This document shows, piece after piece, positions 20,778 through 30,424 of a stretch of 57,724 bases of DNA. Both the position numbers and the translations under genes were made by a program. Location of the stretch: NCBI RefSeq assembly GCF_015163665.1, contig NZ_JADEUG010000022.1:1-57724 (forward strand). Direction: 5' to 3'. Numbering within the stretch: position 1 is the first letter of the stretch; the number at the start of each line of letters is the position of its first letter. This DNA comes from Xenorhabdus sp. BG5. GTDB taxonomy: Bacteria > Pseudomonadota > Gammaproteobacteria > Enterobacterales > Enterobacteriaceae. The notes beneath the pieces were generated by a model. The model saw only the letters and a list, made by a program, of their open reading frames with translations. It had not been told where the DNA came from and did not search any database.

Positions 20778-21671
20778 CAACTTTCCTAGCTGTAAAGTTT
20801 CACACCAACGATTTTTGTATTCAAGAGTAGGATTACCCAATGAATAACGCATGGTTTTGTCTCGCTGTTGACATAGTGCCTTTGCCTCTTGGGTATTCAC
20901 CCACATCAAGATACTGCCAACGCTGAGATGAGCATATTCAGAATCATAACCACCATTAATGGCATCAAAGGAAATCCATTTGGGGCTTTCCGCCCACAAG
21001 ACAAAATCGTAAGCACAAGGTTTACCGTCAATCAATAATACATTGCCAAATATATGCTCACGAAGCTCAGTGTATATTTCAAGGAGATGTTTTTTCTGCT
21101 CTTCAGAATGGCTATAATTCCAACGTTTTTGGTATAGATCGATATAAATATCCACCAACTCTTCTGCGCTGAATTCACTTGAAGGGCGGATTTCTCCTCC
21201 TGCACGCTTAAATTTGTTGATCTCGTTGCTACGATTACGGCGGGTTTTGTAAGAAAAACTGTCTTTGATTAGGCAAATTTTTCTTTTGCTCAATAGAGAG
21301 TTGAAGCTGGCATTAATAAAATTATTTTTATGAATTTGAGATAATCTCTTTGATTTTACAGGTAAAAATAATTTTGCATCTGCTGCAATAGGGAAAACAA
21401 TTTCATCATATGAAACTGGGTATTCAGTTTGTATTTCTTCAATCAGCTTTTTGTTTTTAAAAGAAAAACAGGCACCCTTAACTCCAGATGCTGTTTTTTT
21501 GATATAAAAGCAAAACTGCCCATCAAGATGTTTATCCAAAAAAGAGATAATATTGGGATGTGTTAATGTACATCCGCCAAAAAGAGTATAAGCTTCTTTA
21601 TATTGTTCAAAATTGCTTTTTTTCCATCCTGAAAGAAGTGTTTTTGTAGCTTCTATAGAAAGCATCTCCAT
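20769..21671 (-). CDS. Mig-14-like antimicrobial-peptide resistance protein
   Basis: A 300-residue protein that looks like the Mig-14 family: a GNAT-like acyltransferase fold with KFKRAGGEIRPSSEFSAEELVDIYIDLYQKRW in the middle and the C-terminal YSLGNPTLEYKNRWC block. Salmonella Mig-14 is an inner-membrane-associated virulence protein needed for resistance to cationic antimicrobial peptides. No membrane helix is evident here. It is convergent with waaC, and IS sequences begin right upstream, so its own promoter may be near 21690-21750. Identification is from remembered family features and not searched. Confidence 0.72.
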   Translation of the reverse strand: MEMLSIEATKTLLSGWKKSNFEQYKEAYTLFGGCTLTHPNIISFLDKHLDGQFCFYIKKTASGVKGACFSFKNKKLIEEIQTEYPVSYDEIVFPIAADAKLFLPVKSKRLSQIHKNNFINASFNSLLSKRKICLIKDSFSYKTRRNRSNEINKFKRAGGEIRPSSEFSAEELVDIYIDLYQKRWNYSHSEEQKKHLLEIYTELREHIFGNVLLIDGKPCAYDFVLWAESPKWISFDAINGGYDSEYAHLSVGSILMWVNTQEAKALCQQRDKTMRYSLGNPTLEYKNRWCETLQLGKLLF

Positions 21672-22394
21672 AAAGGTACTCTTTATTTTATCTGAAAATA
21701 ATCAAAAATATGTCGAATGTGTTATTTTACACAAAAATAACGAAATAAGTCCTCAAGAGAAATTAATTGCAAATTTGTCGCCATAACCTGCCAATAACGT
21801 ATTTAGCTCATATTCCATGGTTTCCTGAGTCCAAGTGATAAAACGTCGCCAGTGGTATTTAGCCTGCCTCCAGAAGATTTCAATCAGATTCAGTTCTGGA
21901 CAGTAGACGGGAAGATAAAGTAAAAACAGGTTGTGCTCCTGTAACCAGCGATGTTCTGTTTCTTTCTCTATCCCATGGTGAATACGCGCATTATCTAACA
22001 CGACAAATGTCAGTCGATCATCGCCTTGTTGGGCGATCTGCTCTAAAAAATCAATGACAACAGCCCACGTGACATTGCCAGATATTATCTGGTAAAACAG
22101 CGTGTTATTGGTGTAATTTAACGCCCCCAACACTGACCGTCTGACATGATTTTGCGGCACGGTTTCATGAGACTCCATCCGTATTGCACCGGTGGAGATG
22201 CGTAAAAACCCGCCTCATCAAGATAGACCAGCCGATAATGCTCCGACCGCGCGCCCACCTTCATTTTATTCAGCAAAGCGGCTTTTTCAGCAAACTCCGC
22301 CTCATTTCGTTTAATGAAATGGTCACCCTCATCTCCACCCTGAAACAGTATATTCTCAGGGGTATTATCGTTTCGTTGATAAGAGGCTATCATT

Positions 22395-23398
22395 ATGAAC
22401 ACCATCGCATTGATTGGCATCGATCTCTGCAAACACGCCTTCCATGTCCATTGTCAGGAGCAATCAGGGAAAGCCCTGCTAAGTAAAAAATTTACCCGAA
22501 CCAAATTGATGGAATTTTTAACCGATTGTACTCCGGCGACGGTTGTGATGGAGGCCTGTGCTGGCGCACATTTTATGGCAAGGCAGATCACTGATTTAGG
22601 GCATGAGGCAAAACTGATCTCGCCGCAGTTTGTCCGTCCCTTCGTCAAAAGTAACAAAAATGATTTTATTGATGCAGAGGCCATCTGTGAAGCCGCCTCT
22701 CGACCTTCAATGCGTTTTGTTCAGCCCAAACGGAAACCCAACAAGCCCTGCGTGCTCTGCATCGTGTCCGGGAATCATTCGTCCGGGATAAAGTCAAAAC
22801 GACCAATCAAATGCAGGCTTTCCTACTGGAGTTTGGTATCAGCATGCCCAAGGAAATGGCGGTTATAAAACGTCTCTCTGCTGTTTTGGCCGAACAGACA
22901 CTCCCGCCCTATCTGGTGCAGATATTACTGCGGTTACAGGCGCATTATCACTATCTCGTTGAGCAAATTACCGAGATTGAAATTACACTGACTCAAGAAA
23001 TCAGTCAGGATGATGTCGGACAGCGGCTGATGACAATCCCGGGTATCGGCCCCATCACAGCGAGTGTACTTTCCTCACAACTGGGCGATGGGAAGCAATA
23101 TGCCTGCAGCCGGGATTTTGTCGCCTCAACGGGATTGGTTCCCCGCCAGTACAGTACCGGGGGAAAGACGACCTTACTCGGTATCAGTAAACGAGGTAAT
23201 AAAATGCTCCGGCAACTGTTGGTACTCTGTGCCCGATCATTGATGCAGCATATCGAGCACAGGCACGGAAAACTGGCTGACTGGGTTAAGCAGCAGCTTG
23301 AACGAAAACACTCAAATATTGTGGCTTGTGCACTGGCTAACAAACTTGCCCGGATAGCCTGGGCCATCACAACGCAACACACGGTATTTGCCGCTTGA
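22395..23398 (+). pseudogene. IS110/IS1111 transposase with one frameshift
   Basis: A DEDD-type IS110-family recombinase in two frames. The first part (to about 22730) has IGIDLCKHAFHVHC with the RuvC-like Asp, VVMEACAGAHF with Glu and KNDFIDAEAI with Asp. One base appears to be missing at cccaaacgg (about 22728-22732); from there the -1 frame continues ETQQALRALHRVRESF and the C-terminal domain LMTIPGIGPITASVLSSQLG, with the serine region FVASTGLVPRQYSTGGKTTLLGI. No slippery heptamer is in the right phase, so this is a mutation and not programmed frameshifting. Confidence 0.85.
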
Positions 23399-23659
23399 AT
23401 CCAGCGTCATTGTAAATACATTAAAAGTGCTCCCCAAGGTTTTGCGAAGACTAATAATTGATGACATAAACGGCCTACCGGCCTGATGAGAAACCTAATT
23501 AAAAAATGGCTCTTTGAAGCCGGGCGTTTTTTAAGGAACTTCAGGTGCGGAATTCATCAAGGCGCAGGCTTTTTGCCTACCGTGACGCCGGATAGATTTA
23601 AGCAAGCCAACCCGTTATCAAAAATTAGTGTTGCAAAAAAGAGGGTGACCATAGATTTT
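23399..23659 (+). ncRNA. Possible IS1111 bridge RNA region
   Basis: Non-coding right end of the IS1111-type element. In this subgroup the bridge RNA that pairs with target and donor is transcribed from the right end. Some small hairpins (for example CGGCC/GGCCT at about 23473) are visible, but I cannot draw the two guide loops by eye. The assignment rests on position. Confidence 0.35.
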
Positions 23660-24143
23660 AAAGACAGACGGGCACGTTTATAGGTGAGTCCCTGTCTTTT
23701 CAGGGTATTTGCCAACGTCTCAAGCGTACAGGGCAGCGGGCCATGCTTGTCCTCGACTTTCTGTGCGATTCGGGCCAGCGTCAGAGATTCCGCACTGGCG
23801 ACGTTAACCGCCGTGGCAATCATATCCGATGTCATAGCGGGATAACGGCCTCCGGCATGCCCACCTAACAATCCGGCTATCCCTGAATCGTGCCAGACGT
23901 AAACCCAGTCATAGATAACTCTGAGACTGCATCCTATCTCAGCGGCGATCTGACGGGGTTTAAGACCTCTGGCAAGCATGAGTAACCCCGTTTCACGTAC
24001 GGATATCCCGGTGTGGATGATTCAAAGCCAGTTGTTGTAGCGTAATACGTTCAAGTTCAGCCAGCGTGATATTCGATTTCATAAGAACAGTCGGAAAGTC
24101 ATCAGATTAACGATTATAACACCAATGCAGATAGTTTATCTGA

Positions 24144-25115
24144 TCAAATTATATCTTTTTTCTTTGTAAGAAGAAATCGAGTTAAAAACCATTTAATTTT
24201 ATTTTTTGAGCTTATCAAGCTTAACTTAAATAATTCTTTTTTTCTAAGAAAAACAGAGTATTTATTATAATATGAAAAACTTGAAATGAAATTTGAAAGC
24301 GCATTAACTTTCCCAGAAGCAAGTAATTTCCACATAAAAGCCACTTTAAGACTTAAAACTTTCGTGCCTATTTTATCCATAAGAAGTTTACGATCGCTCT
24401 TACGATAATCGAGATGCATTTTATGATAAATAGTATCCCACGCTTGAATTTCATTTATATAATCATCCTCTCCCCATTTTTTATTCATTATAGAACATTC
24501 TCTATAAACATAATTGTATAGATGTTTAGGGACACAATAAAAATTCGTTTTATTTATACACATCAAAATAAATAATACATCTTCACCAACTATCAACTTT
24601 TCATCGAAAGTCAAATTATTGTCTAATAAGAATCTACGCTTTATTAGCATGCAACAGATATCGAAATAATCAAAATTCAAATAATTCACAGCTAATTTAT
24701 TTATATCTTCATAATTTTTAGAAAGTTTTATATTTTTGTTTTTATCAATTGTTTTATTCAAACAAAAAACCACATCACTATTTTCCTCCACATTTTTTTT
24801 CAACATGCTCTCTATAAAAATAGGTTCTATGGAATCATCACTATCCAGAAAAGAAATATATTCACCAGTAGCTTTACTTAATCCTAAGTTTCTTGATGAA
24901 GAAATACCTTTATTTATTTGAGATATCACTATAACATTCTTATTTTTATCTGCTATATTCTCTATAACATTTAATGTGTTATCAGTTGAGCCATCATTAA
25001 CAATTATTATTTCTATGTTATTATATGTCTGATTCAAAACACTATTAATCGCATTAAATATAAAGCTTTCAACATTAAATGCTGGCATGATAATAGAAAC
25101 TAAAGGATTTCTCAT
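24144..25115 (-). CDS. GT2-family glycosyltransferase
   Basis: A 323-residue GT-A glycosyltransferase with the classic family 2 start VSIIMPAFNVESFI, IIIVNDGSTDNTL, the GISSSRNLGLSKATGEYISFLDSDDS block (D-x-D metal site) and a C-terminal basic, aromatic region. It probably decorates LPS core or another surface glycan from the cytoplasmic side. It is markedly more AT-rich than the core genes around it, ends just inside the IS630 remnant flank, and shares composition with the phosphoethanolamine transferase upstream: both look acquired. Confidence 0.85.
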   Translation of the reverse strand: MRNPLVSIIMPAFNVESFIFNAINSVLNQTYNNIEIIIVNDGSTDNTLNVIENIADKNKNVIVISQINKGISSSRNLGLSKATGEYISFLDSDDSIEPIFIESMLKKNVEENSDVVFCLNKTIDKNKNIKLSKNYEDINKLAVNYLNFDYFDICCMLIKRRFLLDNNLTFDEKLIVGEDVLFILMCINKTNFYCVPKHLYNYVYRECSIMNKKWGEDDYINEIQAWDTIYHKMHLDYRKSDRKLLMDKIGTKVLSLKVAFMWKLLASGKVNALSNFISSFSYYNKYSVFLRKKELFKLSLISSKNKIKWFLTRFLLTKKKDII

Positions 25116-25399
25116 AACAATAATACACTCTTTTTATTTTATATAATAATTCTCCCTTTTAAATCAAGGAAGAAAGCCATAAAGTATAAATACTAAATAT
25201 GTTCATAGTTATTTTAATTAAAACATTTTAATAAATGTAATAAAATTTCACAAATTGATAAAAACACATAACTAAAAATACACAACTAAAAATACAAATA
25301 AAATCAAAAAGTAACACCACTTTAGCCTGAGATAACAGAAGAACATTAATATATCTCAGGCACCAAAAATATCATCACTACTAAAAAAGCTAATTCTAT

Positions 25400-26977
25400 T
25401 TATTTTTCATCTGGTAATGAATTATAATATTTTAAATTATTGTCAAAATCAATAATTTTAACTTCTTTACCACAGTCATCATTAGAAAAATATTTACAGT
25501 TACTATTGATTCTGGCTTCACTTACGCCTATCCACTCTGAATAAATAGATAAAAAATCAAATCCACTTATAAATTTATTAACATAGCTTCTATACCTACT
25601 ATCATAAGATGTAATAAAGAAAGGAACTTGATAATTTTGTTTATATTTATCACTGTGAGTTAACCTTTTATCTCTTAACTTTTCATTATAAAAAGAAACA
25701 CCATGATCTGAAAAATACATCATTGACCATTTCCTATTACTTTTATTAGCAGCATCAGAAACTTTTGACAAAAGTAGATCCGTATTTTTTATGCTTTGAA
25801 TATAACACGACATATCTTTATTTAAGTAAAATTCATCATATTTTTCATTTGTTCTTTCACAATGATCCGCATGAGAACCGATCAAATGAACAAAAATTAC
25901 CTTCTTCTTTTTATTATCATTCAACGCATTGATGACTTTTGGTAATAAAATGTCATCAGATAATTTAACATAATTATATTCTCCTTTGTTGGAAAAGAAA
26001 TAATAATTTGCCTTTTGACCTATAGCACTGATACTTGTATCATATATACCTAACATTCCTTGGTTTGAAAGCCAATAAGTAAAATAACCACTTTTATTTG
26101 CTAACGATACTACATTATCATTTATTTTTAAATTATTATTTTCTTTAAGAGAGAAAGAGTTTGTTAATGATAATACAGTTGAAGAAGCAGCAGAAATATA
26201 ATTATTAAATAATATTCCATTAGTTTTACTCATAAAAGGAGTATTGTCTAAGGGAAAACCATAACTGTTCATCATATCTTTTCTGACACTCTCCCCAATA
26301 ACAACGATATAAGTATCATATTTGTTATTAGTTTTTCTTGATGGGTTCCAATCATCAGCTAAATTTAATATTCTATTTTGTTCTTCATATTGTTTTTTTA
26401 CTTCTTGGTTCGACAAATATATTTCACAGAAAAATCTTATAGGTGGGAATCTAATTGATAACAAATCAAAATTATCATCCTTAACATAAACCTTTATCGG
26501 GTTATAAAAAACCCCAAAAAAAATAATAAAATAAGAAAAAACTATAATTCTTTTACTTTCTATTTTTAATGGAAACTTCAAATTTAAAAATCCAATAATT
26601 ATGACAAGAATACTAGATAAAAAATAGTAAACAGGAATAGACTTAATAAATTCAAAACTTTCATTTTTATTTGTATAATACAAAGACAATACCGAATTAA
26701 AAGATGGAGGACCATAAATCAATCCAATAGGGAAATAAACCGAAGATACTATCAACAAAGATATAATACCAGCCTTAAATAAAAAATTAAATTTATTTAA
26801 TAGAACAAGAATAAACATCAATAAAAAAGCATAAAAAGGTCTAAAACCATATCCTAAAGAAAAGTTCACCAAAAAACAAAACAAGGATAAAAATATAATT
26901 TTTCTTATAGGGAAATTATATTTTTTTAATAATAACAAGTATAAACTTAACAAAAAATCCAACATATTAAAAAACAC
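25400..26977 (-). CDS. Phosphoethanolamine transferase (EptA/CptA-like)
   Basis: A 525-residue inner-membrane enzyme with about five N-terminal helices (to about residue 155) and a periplasmic alkaline-phosphatase-fold domain. The metal-binding Glu is in VVIGESVRKD (E229), the probable phosphoacceptor Thr/Ser in AASST (263-267), and further metal ligands in HLIGSHADH (364-372) and SDHG (423-426). Such enzymes move phosphoethanolamine from phosphatidylethanolamine to lipid A or core sugars and lower cationic peptide binding. The frame opens at GTG 26977; ATG 26965 is an equally possible start. Strongly AT-rich. Confidence 0.85.
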   Translation of the reverse strand: MFFNMLDFLLSLYLLLLKKYNFPIRKIIFLSLFCFLVNFSLGYGFRPFYAFLLMFILVLLNKFNFLFKAGIISLLIVSSVYFPIGLIYGPPSFNSVLSLYYTNKNESFEFIKSIPVYYFLSSILVIIIGFLNLKFPLKIESKRIIVFSYFIIFFGVFYNPIKVYVKDDNFDLLSIRFPPIRFFCEIYLSNQEVKKQYEEQNRILNLADDWNPSRKTNNKYDTYIVVIGESVRKDMMNSYGFPLDNTPFMSKTNGILFNNYISAASSTVLSLTNSFSLKENNNLKINDNVVSLANKSGYFTYWLSNQGMLGIYDTSISAIGQKANYYFFSNKGEYNYVKLSDDILLPKVINALNDNKKKKVIFVHLIGSHADHCERTNEKYDEFYLNKDMSCYIQSIKNTDLLLSKVSDAANKSNRKWSMMYFSDHGVSFYNEKLRDKRLTHSDKYKQNYQVPFFITSYDSRYRSYVNKFISGFDFLSIYSEWIGVSEARINSNCKYFSNDDCGKEVKIIDFDNNLKYYNSLPDEK

Positions 26978-27061
26978 CGCAAAATAGATTAATTTTTATC
27001 AAAAAATAATATTCAAAGAATGATTATACTCTCAGATAAGATACAGGCTCTCATTTTATAT

Positions 27062-28024
27062 TTAGTTTCTAAGCAATTTTACTCGATAATACTCCCCCAA
27101 CGTCATCCCTTGCATCAGTGGCTTCAAAAACTCAAACAGCTCTTCCAAATCCCGATAAAGCAGTTCAATTTGTTCTTCACTCTTAAACGTTGGACTCCCT
27201 CCCGGCATAAACTCAGACGAATGCAGCATAAACTCAACATAGTCACTACCATTAGTTAAAGTTTGTTGGATAACAGCTTTCATTTGCGCCAAATTCCCAC
27301 CTTTTGGTCTCAGCCAATTAACCGATGGAGAACGCTGTTTTCCTCTCAATCGATCGTATTTCTGCTTAATAAAGTTCATAACCGCAGAGTGCTTATATTG
27401 AATACTCATTGGTACTTGCAATAACGATGAATCACCTTCTTTGGAAATATCTTGCAAATCCATAAAATAAGCCTGCTCAGGAAAACAGCTATAATCTGTT
27501 CCCCCATTTCCATTAGGATCTCCCTTGGTAAAGCTCCAATTAACTTTTGGTGTAACTGAACAGTCTACCTGATATCCATACTCTACTAATAATTGAGCGT
27601 AATACTCATTAAATGCCCAGCGACCAGCACGATGGCTCAGCATCTTAGTTTGGAGCTTATCTTCCAAAAGATGAGTCATTAAACTAACTTTCGCTTTTAT
27701 TTGATCTTTAGGATACTCAATCAGATATGGCTTATAGCGCATATCATCGTCAGTGAGAGGAACAATGGGTGGATTATTCCAAGCATGTAAATGCATACCA
27801 ATTTCACCCACATTTCTGGCAATCACATCCTTGGCAAATTCAATATAGCTATCATCCATTGCCATTTCATAGTTAGTTAACCAAACAGGCTTGAAACCAA
27901 AACGCTCACATAAACTCTGAAACCGTGGTAAATAATGCGTGTTTTTTGTTGAGATCTGACCACTATTTTGCCATAGATCATCACCTTCGGTGTCAATCGT
28001 GATAATAAAAGCGGGTAATGACAT
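27062..28024 (-). CDS. walW: WalW-like polysaccharide deacetylase
   Basis: A 320-residue protein with a polysaccharide-deacetylase fold: FIITIDTEGDD near the N-terminus (metal Asp), EIGMHLHAW (H-x-H) and SHRAGRW. I place the start at ATG 28024 because it gives the compact SLPAFIITIDTEGD opening; the frame extends to 28090 without a family-like sequence. Proteins of this kind occur in waa core clusters of Proteus, Serratia and Photorhabdus under the name WalW, and may remove an N-acetyl group from a core hexosamine. The symbol is from memory. Divergent from waaQ. Confidence 0.7.
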   Translation of the reverse strand: MSLPAFIITIDTEGDDLWQNSGQISTKNTHYLPRFQSLCERFGFKPVWLTNYEMAMDDSYIEFAKDVIARNVGEIGMHLHAWNNPPIVPLTDDDMRYKPYLIEYPKDQIKAKVSLMTHLLEDKLQTKMLSHRAGRWAFNEYYAQLLVEYGYQVDCSVTPKVNWSFTKGDPNGNGGTDYSCFPEQAYFMDLQDISKEGDSSLLQVPMSIQYKHSAVMNFIKQKYDRLRGKQRSPSVNWLRPKGGNLAQMKAVIQQTLTNGSDYVEFMLHSSEFMPGGSPTFKSEEQIELLYRDLEELFEFLKPLMQGMTLGEYYRVKLLRN

Positions 28025-28226
28025 TGATATATACCAATATGTGACAACAATAATTGTCCTAATGGTACGCATAGTGCACAAAGAGCGCAATTAGAGAATA
28101 CTGATTATCTATCTGATTGAACATAAACTCCATACAACACTAATCTTGGTTGGTGTACTTAAGATGCCACGCTATGATTTTTACATTAAGATCATCGTAT
28201 AACCTCGATATACAAGAACCCAACAA

Positions 28227-29297
28227 ATGATCTCAAAAAATAATAAAATCAAACGCATTCTGGTAATTAAACTACAACATCATGGAGATATGTTACTGAT
28301 AACACCAGTTATCAGTACACTCACTCTCCACTATCCAGATGCAAAAATTGATGTTCTCCTTTATCAAGAAACCTCACCGATGCTAGAAAAGTCAGCAGAA
28401 ATTTCCCGTATTTTTTCCATAGACCGCACGTGGAAGCAACAGGGCACAAGGAAGAAATTATTACATGAGTGGACACTGCTTAAGACATTGAGACGGCAAC
28501 ATTATGATTTAGTCATCAATCTTGCCGACCAATGGAGAAGTGCATTGATTTCGCGTTTTACCGGTGCACCTATCCGCCTGGCCCTTAGTTTCCCTAAACG
28601 ACAAAATTGGAAATGGCGTTTATGTCATACTGAGGTTATACCAACAGATAACCATGAGTCATTGCATACAGTAGAACAAAATCTTTCTATTCTAAAGCCA
28701 TTGCAATTTAATTCAATTATCACAAAAGTGACAATGAGTTATAGTAAAGACGATTTAAAATGGATAAAACAAACTCTCTCTAAGCATGGATTTTCAGAAA
28801 GATACGTTGTTGTTCAACCTACATCTCGATGGTTTTTTAAGTGTTGGGATGAAAAAAAAATGGCGCAAGTGGTTACTGCATTACAAAAAGATGGACACAG
28901 TATTATCATGACCTCTGGACCAGACCAAAAGGAATTAGAAATGGTAACCACCATCTTGTCACACTGCCCTGATGACAAAAAAAACATCCTTTCTCTGGGG
29001 GGAAAGTTAACATTGCCCAAACTTGCCGCTTTGATTGATCATGCTAAATTATTCATTGGCGTAGACTCAGTACCAATGCATATGGCCGCCGCCCTAAACA
29101 CGCCCTGCATTGCATTGTTCGGTCCATCCAAACTGACATTTTGGAAACCATGGCAATCGGTTGGTGAGGTGATTTGGGCTGGCGATTATGGCAATATTCC
29201 ACACCCAGATGATATAAAAACTTGTACAAACAAACGCTATTTAGATCTGATACCCACAGATGCCGTCATTTCAGCAGCAAGGAAATATATTTCATGA
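28227..29297 (+). CDS. waaQ: LPS core heptosyltransferase III WaaQ-like
   Basis: A 356-residue GT9 enzyme. ILVIKLQHHGDMLLITPVI opens the acceptor domain, LVINLADQWRSALISR is in the middle and FIGVDSVPMHMAAALNTPCIALFGPS forms the ADP-heptose site. WaaQ adds the side-branch heptose to heptose II. It begins the + strand core operon waaQ-wabG-wabH, and the next start overlaps its stop (ATGA). Confidence 0.88.
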   Translation: MISKNNKIKRILVIKLQHHGDMLLITPVISTLTLHYPDAKIDVLLYQETSPMLEKSAEISRIFSIDRTWKQQGTRKKLLHEWTLLKTLRRQHYDLVINLADQWRSALISRFTGAPIRLALSFPKRQNWKWRLCHTEVIPTDNHESLHTVEQNLSILKPLQFNSIITKVTMSYSKDDLKWIKQTLSKHGFSERYVVVQPTSRWFFKCWDEKKMAQVVTALQKDGHSIIMTSGPDQKELEMVTTILSHCPDDKKNILSLGGKLTLPKLAALIDHAKLFIGVDSVPMHMAAALNTPCIALFGPSKLTFWKPWQSVGEVIWAGDYGNIPHPDDIKTCTNKRYLDLIPTDAVISAARKYIS

Positions 29298-30424
29298 AAC
29301 CATTACGTTTAGCCATTGTCCGTCAAAAGTATCGTCCAGATGGAGGCGCTGAACGTTTTATTTCAAGGGCTCTGGAAGCCTTAGAGCACCAACAGCTTGA
29401 ACTGAATGTCATTACACGTTCTTGGCAAGGTGCAAGTAACCCAAATTGGCATATCCACCTGTGTGATCCCATTAAATATGGAAGAATTAGCCGCGAAAGC
29501 GGTTTTGCCAAATCAGCACGGAAATTATGGCAAAAAGCACAATTTGATTTGGTTCAAAGCCATGAACGCATTGCTGGCTGTGATATTTATCGGGCCGGAG
29601 ATGGCGTCCATAAGCGCTGGTTACATCAAAGAACCCGTACCTTGCCAACATGGAAAGCACGTTGGTTGTTAAATGATCGGTATCACCGCTATGTTATGAA
29701 TGCTGAGGCAGAAATGTATGCAGATCCGGCCTTAAAAAAAGTGATCTGTAACGCTAAAATGATAAAAAGGGAAATTATCGAAGAATTTGGTGTAGCCGAA
29801 GATAAAATCACTGTTATATATAACTCAATTGATAATACAAAGTTTTTTCCTGCTGATGAGCAAGCCCGCCTACAACTGAGACAACAATATCAAGTCCCTG
29901 CGACGGCAAGGTGCTTAGTTTTTGTTGGTTCCGGTTTTGAACGAAAAGGTTTATCTGCGGCAATCCAAGCCATCGCAAAGACAGATAGCTATCTATTAGT
30001 TATTGGTAAAGACAAAGAGCAGAAAAAATATCAGGCGCTTGCAAATACGCTAGGATGTACCCACCGCATCCGTTTTATGGGGTTACAAAAAAATACATTG
30101 CCCTTTTACCAGTTATCTAATGCTTTGCTACTGCCGACACTATATGATCCATTTCCTAATGTTATCCTTGAGGCTATGGCATGTGGTTTGCCCGTCATTA
30201 CCAGCACAACATGTGGTGGGGCAGAATTCATCACCGAAGGGAAGAATGGTTTTATCTGTGATGCATTAGACATTGAAAAATTAAGGGATGCTGTTTATGG
30301 CATTCCTGATAACATATTCGGAACCGATATGTCTATTGCCGCCAGAAACCAAATAATCGCAGCAACACCTGAAAATTTATCCAAACAATTAATTAATCTT
30401 TATCAACGAGTTTTAACACAGTGA
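29294..30424 (+). CDS. wabG: LPS core GT4 glycosyltransferase, WabG-like
   Basis: A 376-residue GT-B enzyme from ATG 29294, which overlaps the waaQ stop and gives the N-terminus MKPLRLAIVRQKYRPDGGAERF. That opening is characteristic of WabG of Klebsiella, Serratia and Proteus cores, which adds a galacturonic acid to heptose II, rather than of E. coli WaaG. The donor-binding region PTLYDPFPNVILEAMACGLPVI is clear. The open frame extends upstream inside waaQ but without homology. The exact sugar transferred here is inferred. Confidence 0.82.
   Translation: MKPLRLAIVRQKYRPDGGAERFISRALEALEHQQLELNVITRSWQGASNPNWHIHLCDPIKYGRISRESGFAKSARKLWQKAQFDLVQSHERIAGCDIYRAGDGVHKRWLHQRTRTLPTWKARWLLNDRYHRYVMNAEAEMYADPALKKVICNAKMIKREIIEEFGVAEDKITVIYNSIDNTKFFPADEQARLQLRQQYQVPATARCLVFVGSGFERKGLSAAIQAIAKTDSYLLVIGKDKEQKKYQALANTLGCTHRIRFMGLQKNTLPFYQLSNALLLPTLYDPFPNVILEAMACGLPVITSTTCGGAEFITEGKNGFICDALDIEKLRDAVYGIPDNIFGTDMSIAARNQIIAATPENLSKQLINLYQRVLTQ

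Larger units (their letters stand above)
22313..23659 (+). mobile_element. IS1111-subgroup (IS110 family) insertion sequence
   Basis: About 1.35 kb inserted in the IS630 transposase gene; rejoining the IS630 sequence at about 22312/23660 restores its reading (SLK then RNEAEF). Twelve-base inverted repeats ATGGTCACCCTC lie slightly inside both ends, at 22319-22330 and 23641-23652, which is the subterminal arrangement of the IS1111 subgroup. A short left flank (about 80 bases before the transposase) and a long non-coding right end (about 260 bases) fit the subgroup, whose right end encodes the bridge RNA. Confidence 0.82.
21753..24081 (-). pseudogene. IS630-family transposase, broken and split
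   Basis: An IS630-type transposase in pieces on the - strand. The N-terminus begins at ATG 24081 (MKSNITLAELERITLQQ), shifts frame near 23994 after two lost bases, and continues through the helix-turn-helix part (RGLKPRQIAAEIGC) to about 23660. After the IS1111-type insertion it resumes at about 22312 (KRNEAEFAEKAALL) with the first catalytic Asp in YLDEAGF, shifts frame again near 22175, and ends with VVLDNARIHHG and the final Glu in LNLIEIFW. With two frameshifts and an insertion it cannot be active. Outer ends and TA duplication are not resolved. Confidence 0.85.

Noticed and set aside
22395..23398. Programmed frameshift in the IS1111-type transposase
   Set aside because: The family has a single frame, and no slippery heptamer is in phase at the shift point; a one-base loss explains it.
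23486..23683. Small + strand frame near the right end of the IS1111 element
   Set aside because: It spans the element's non-coding end and the IS630 junction, without homology.
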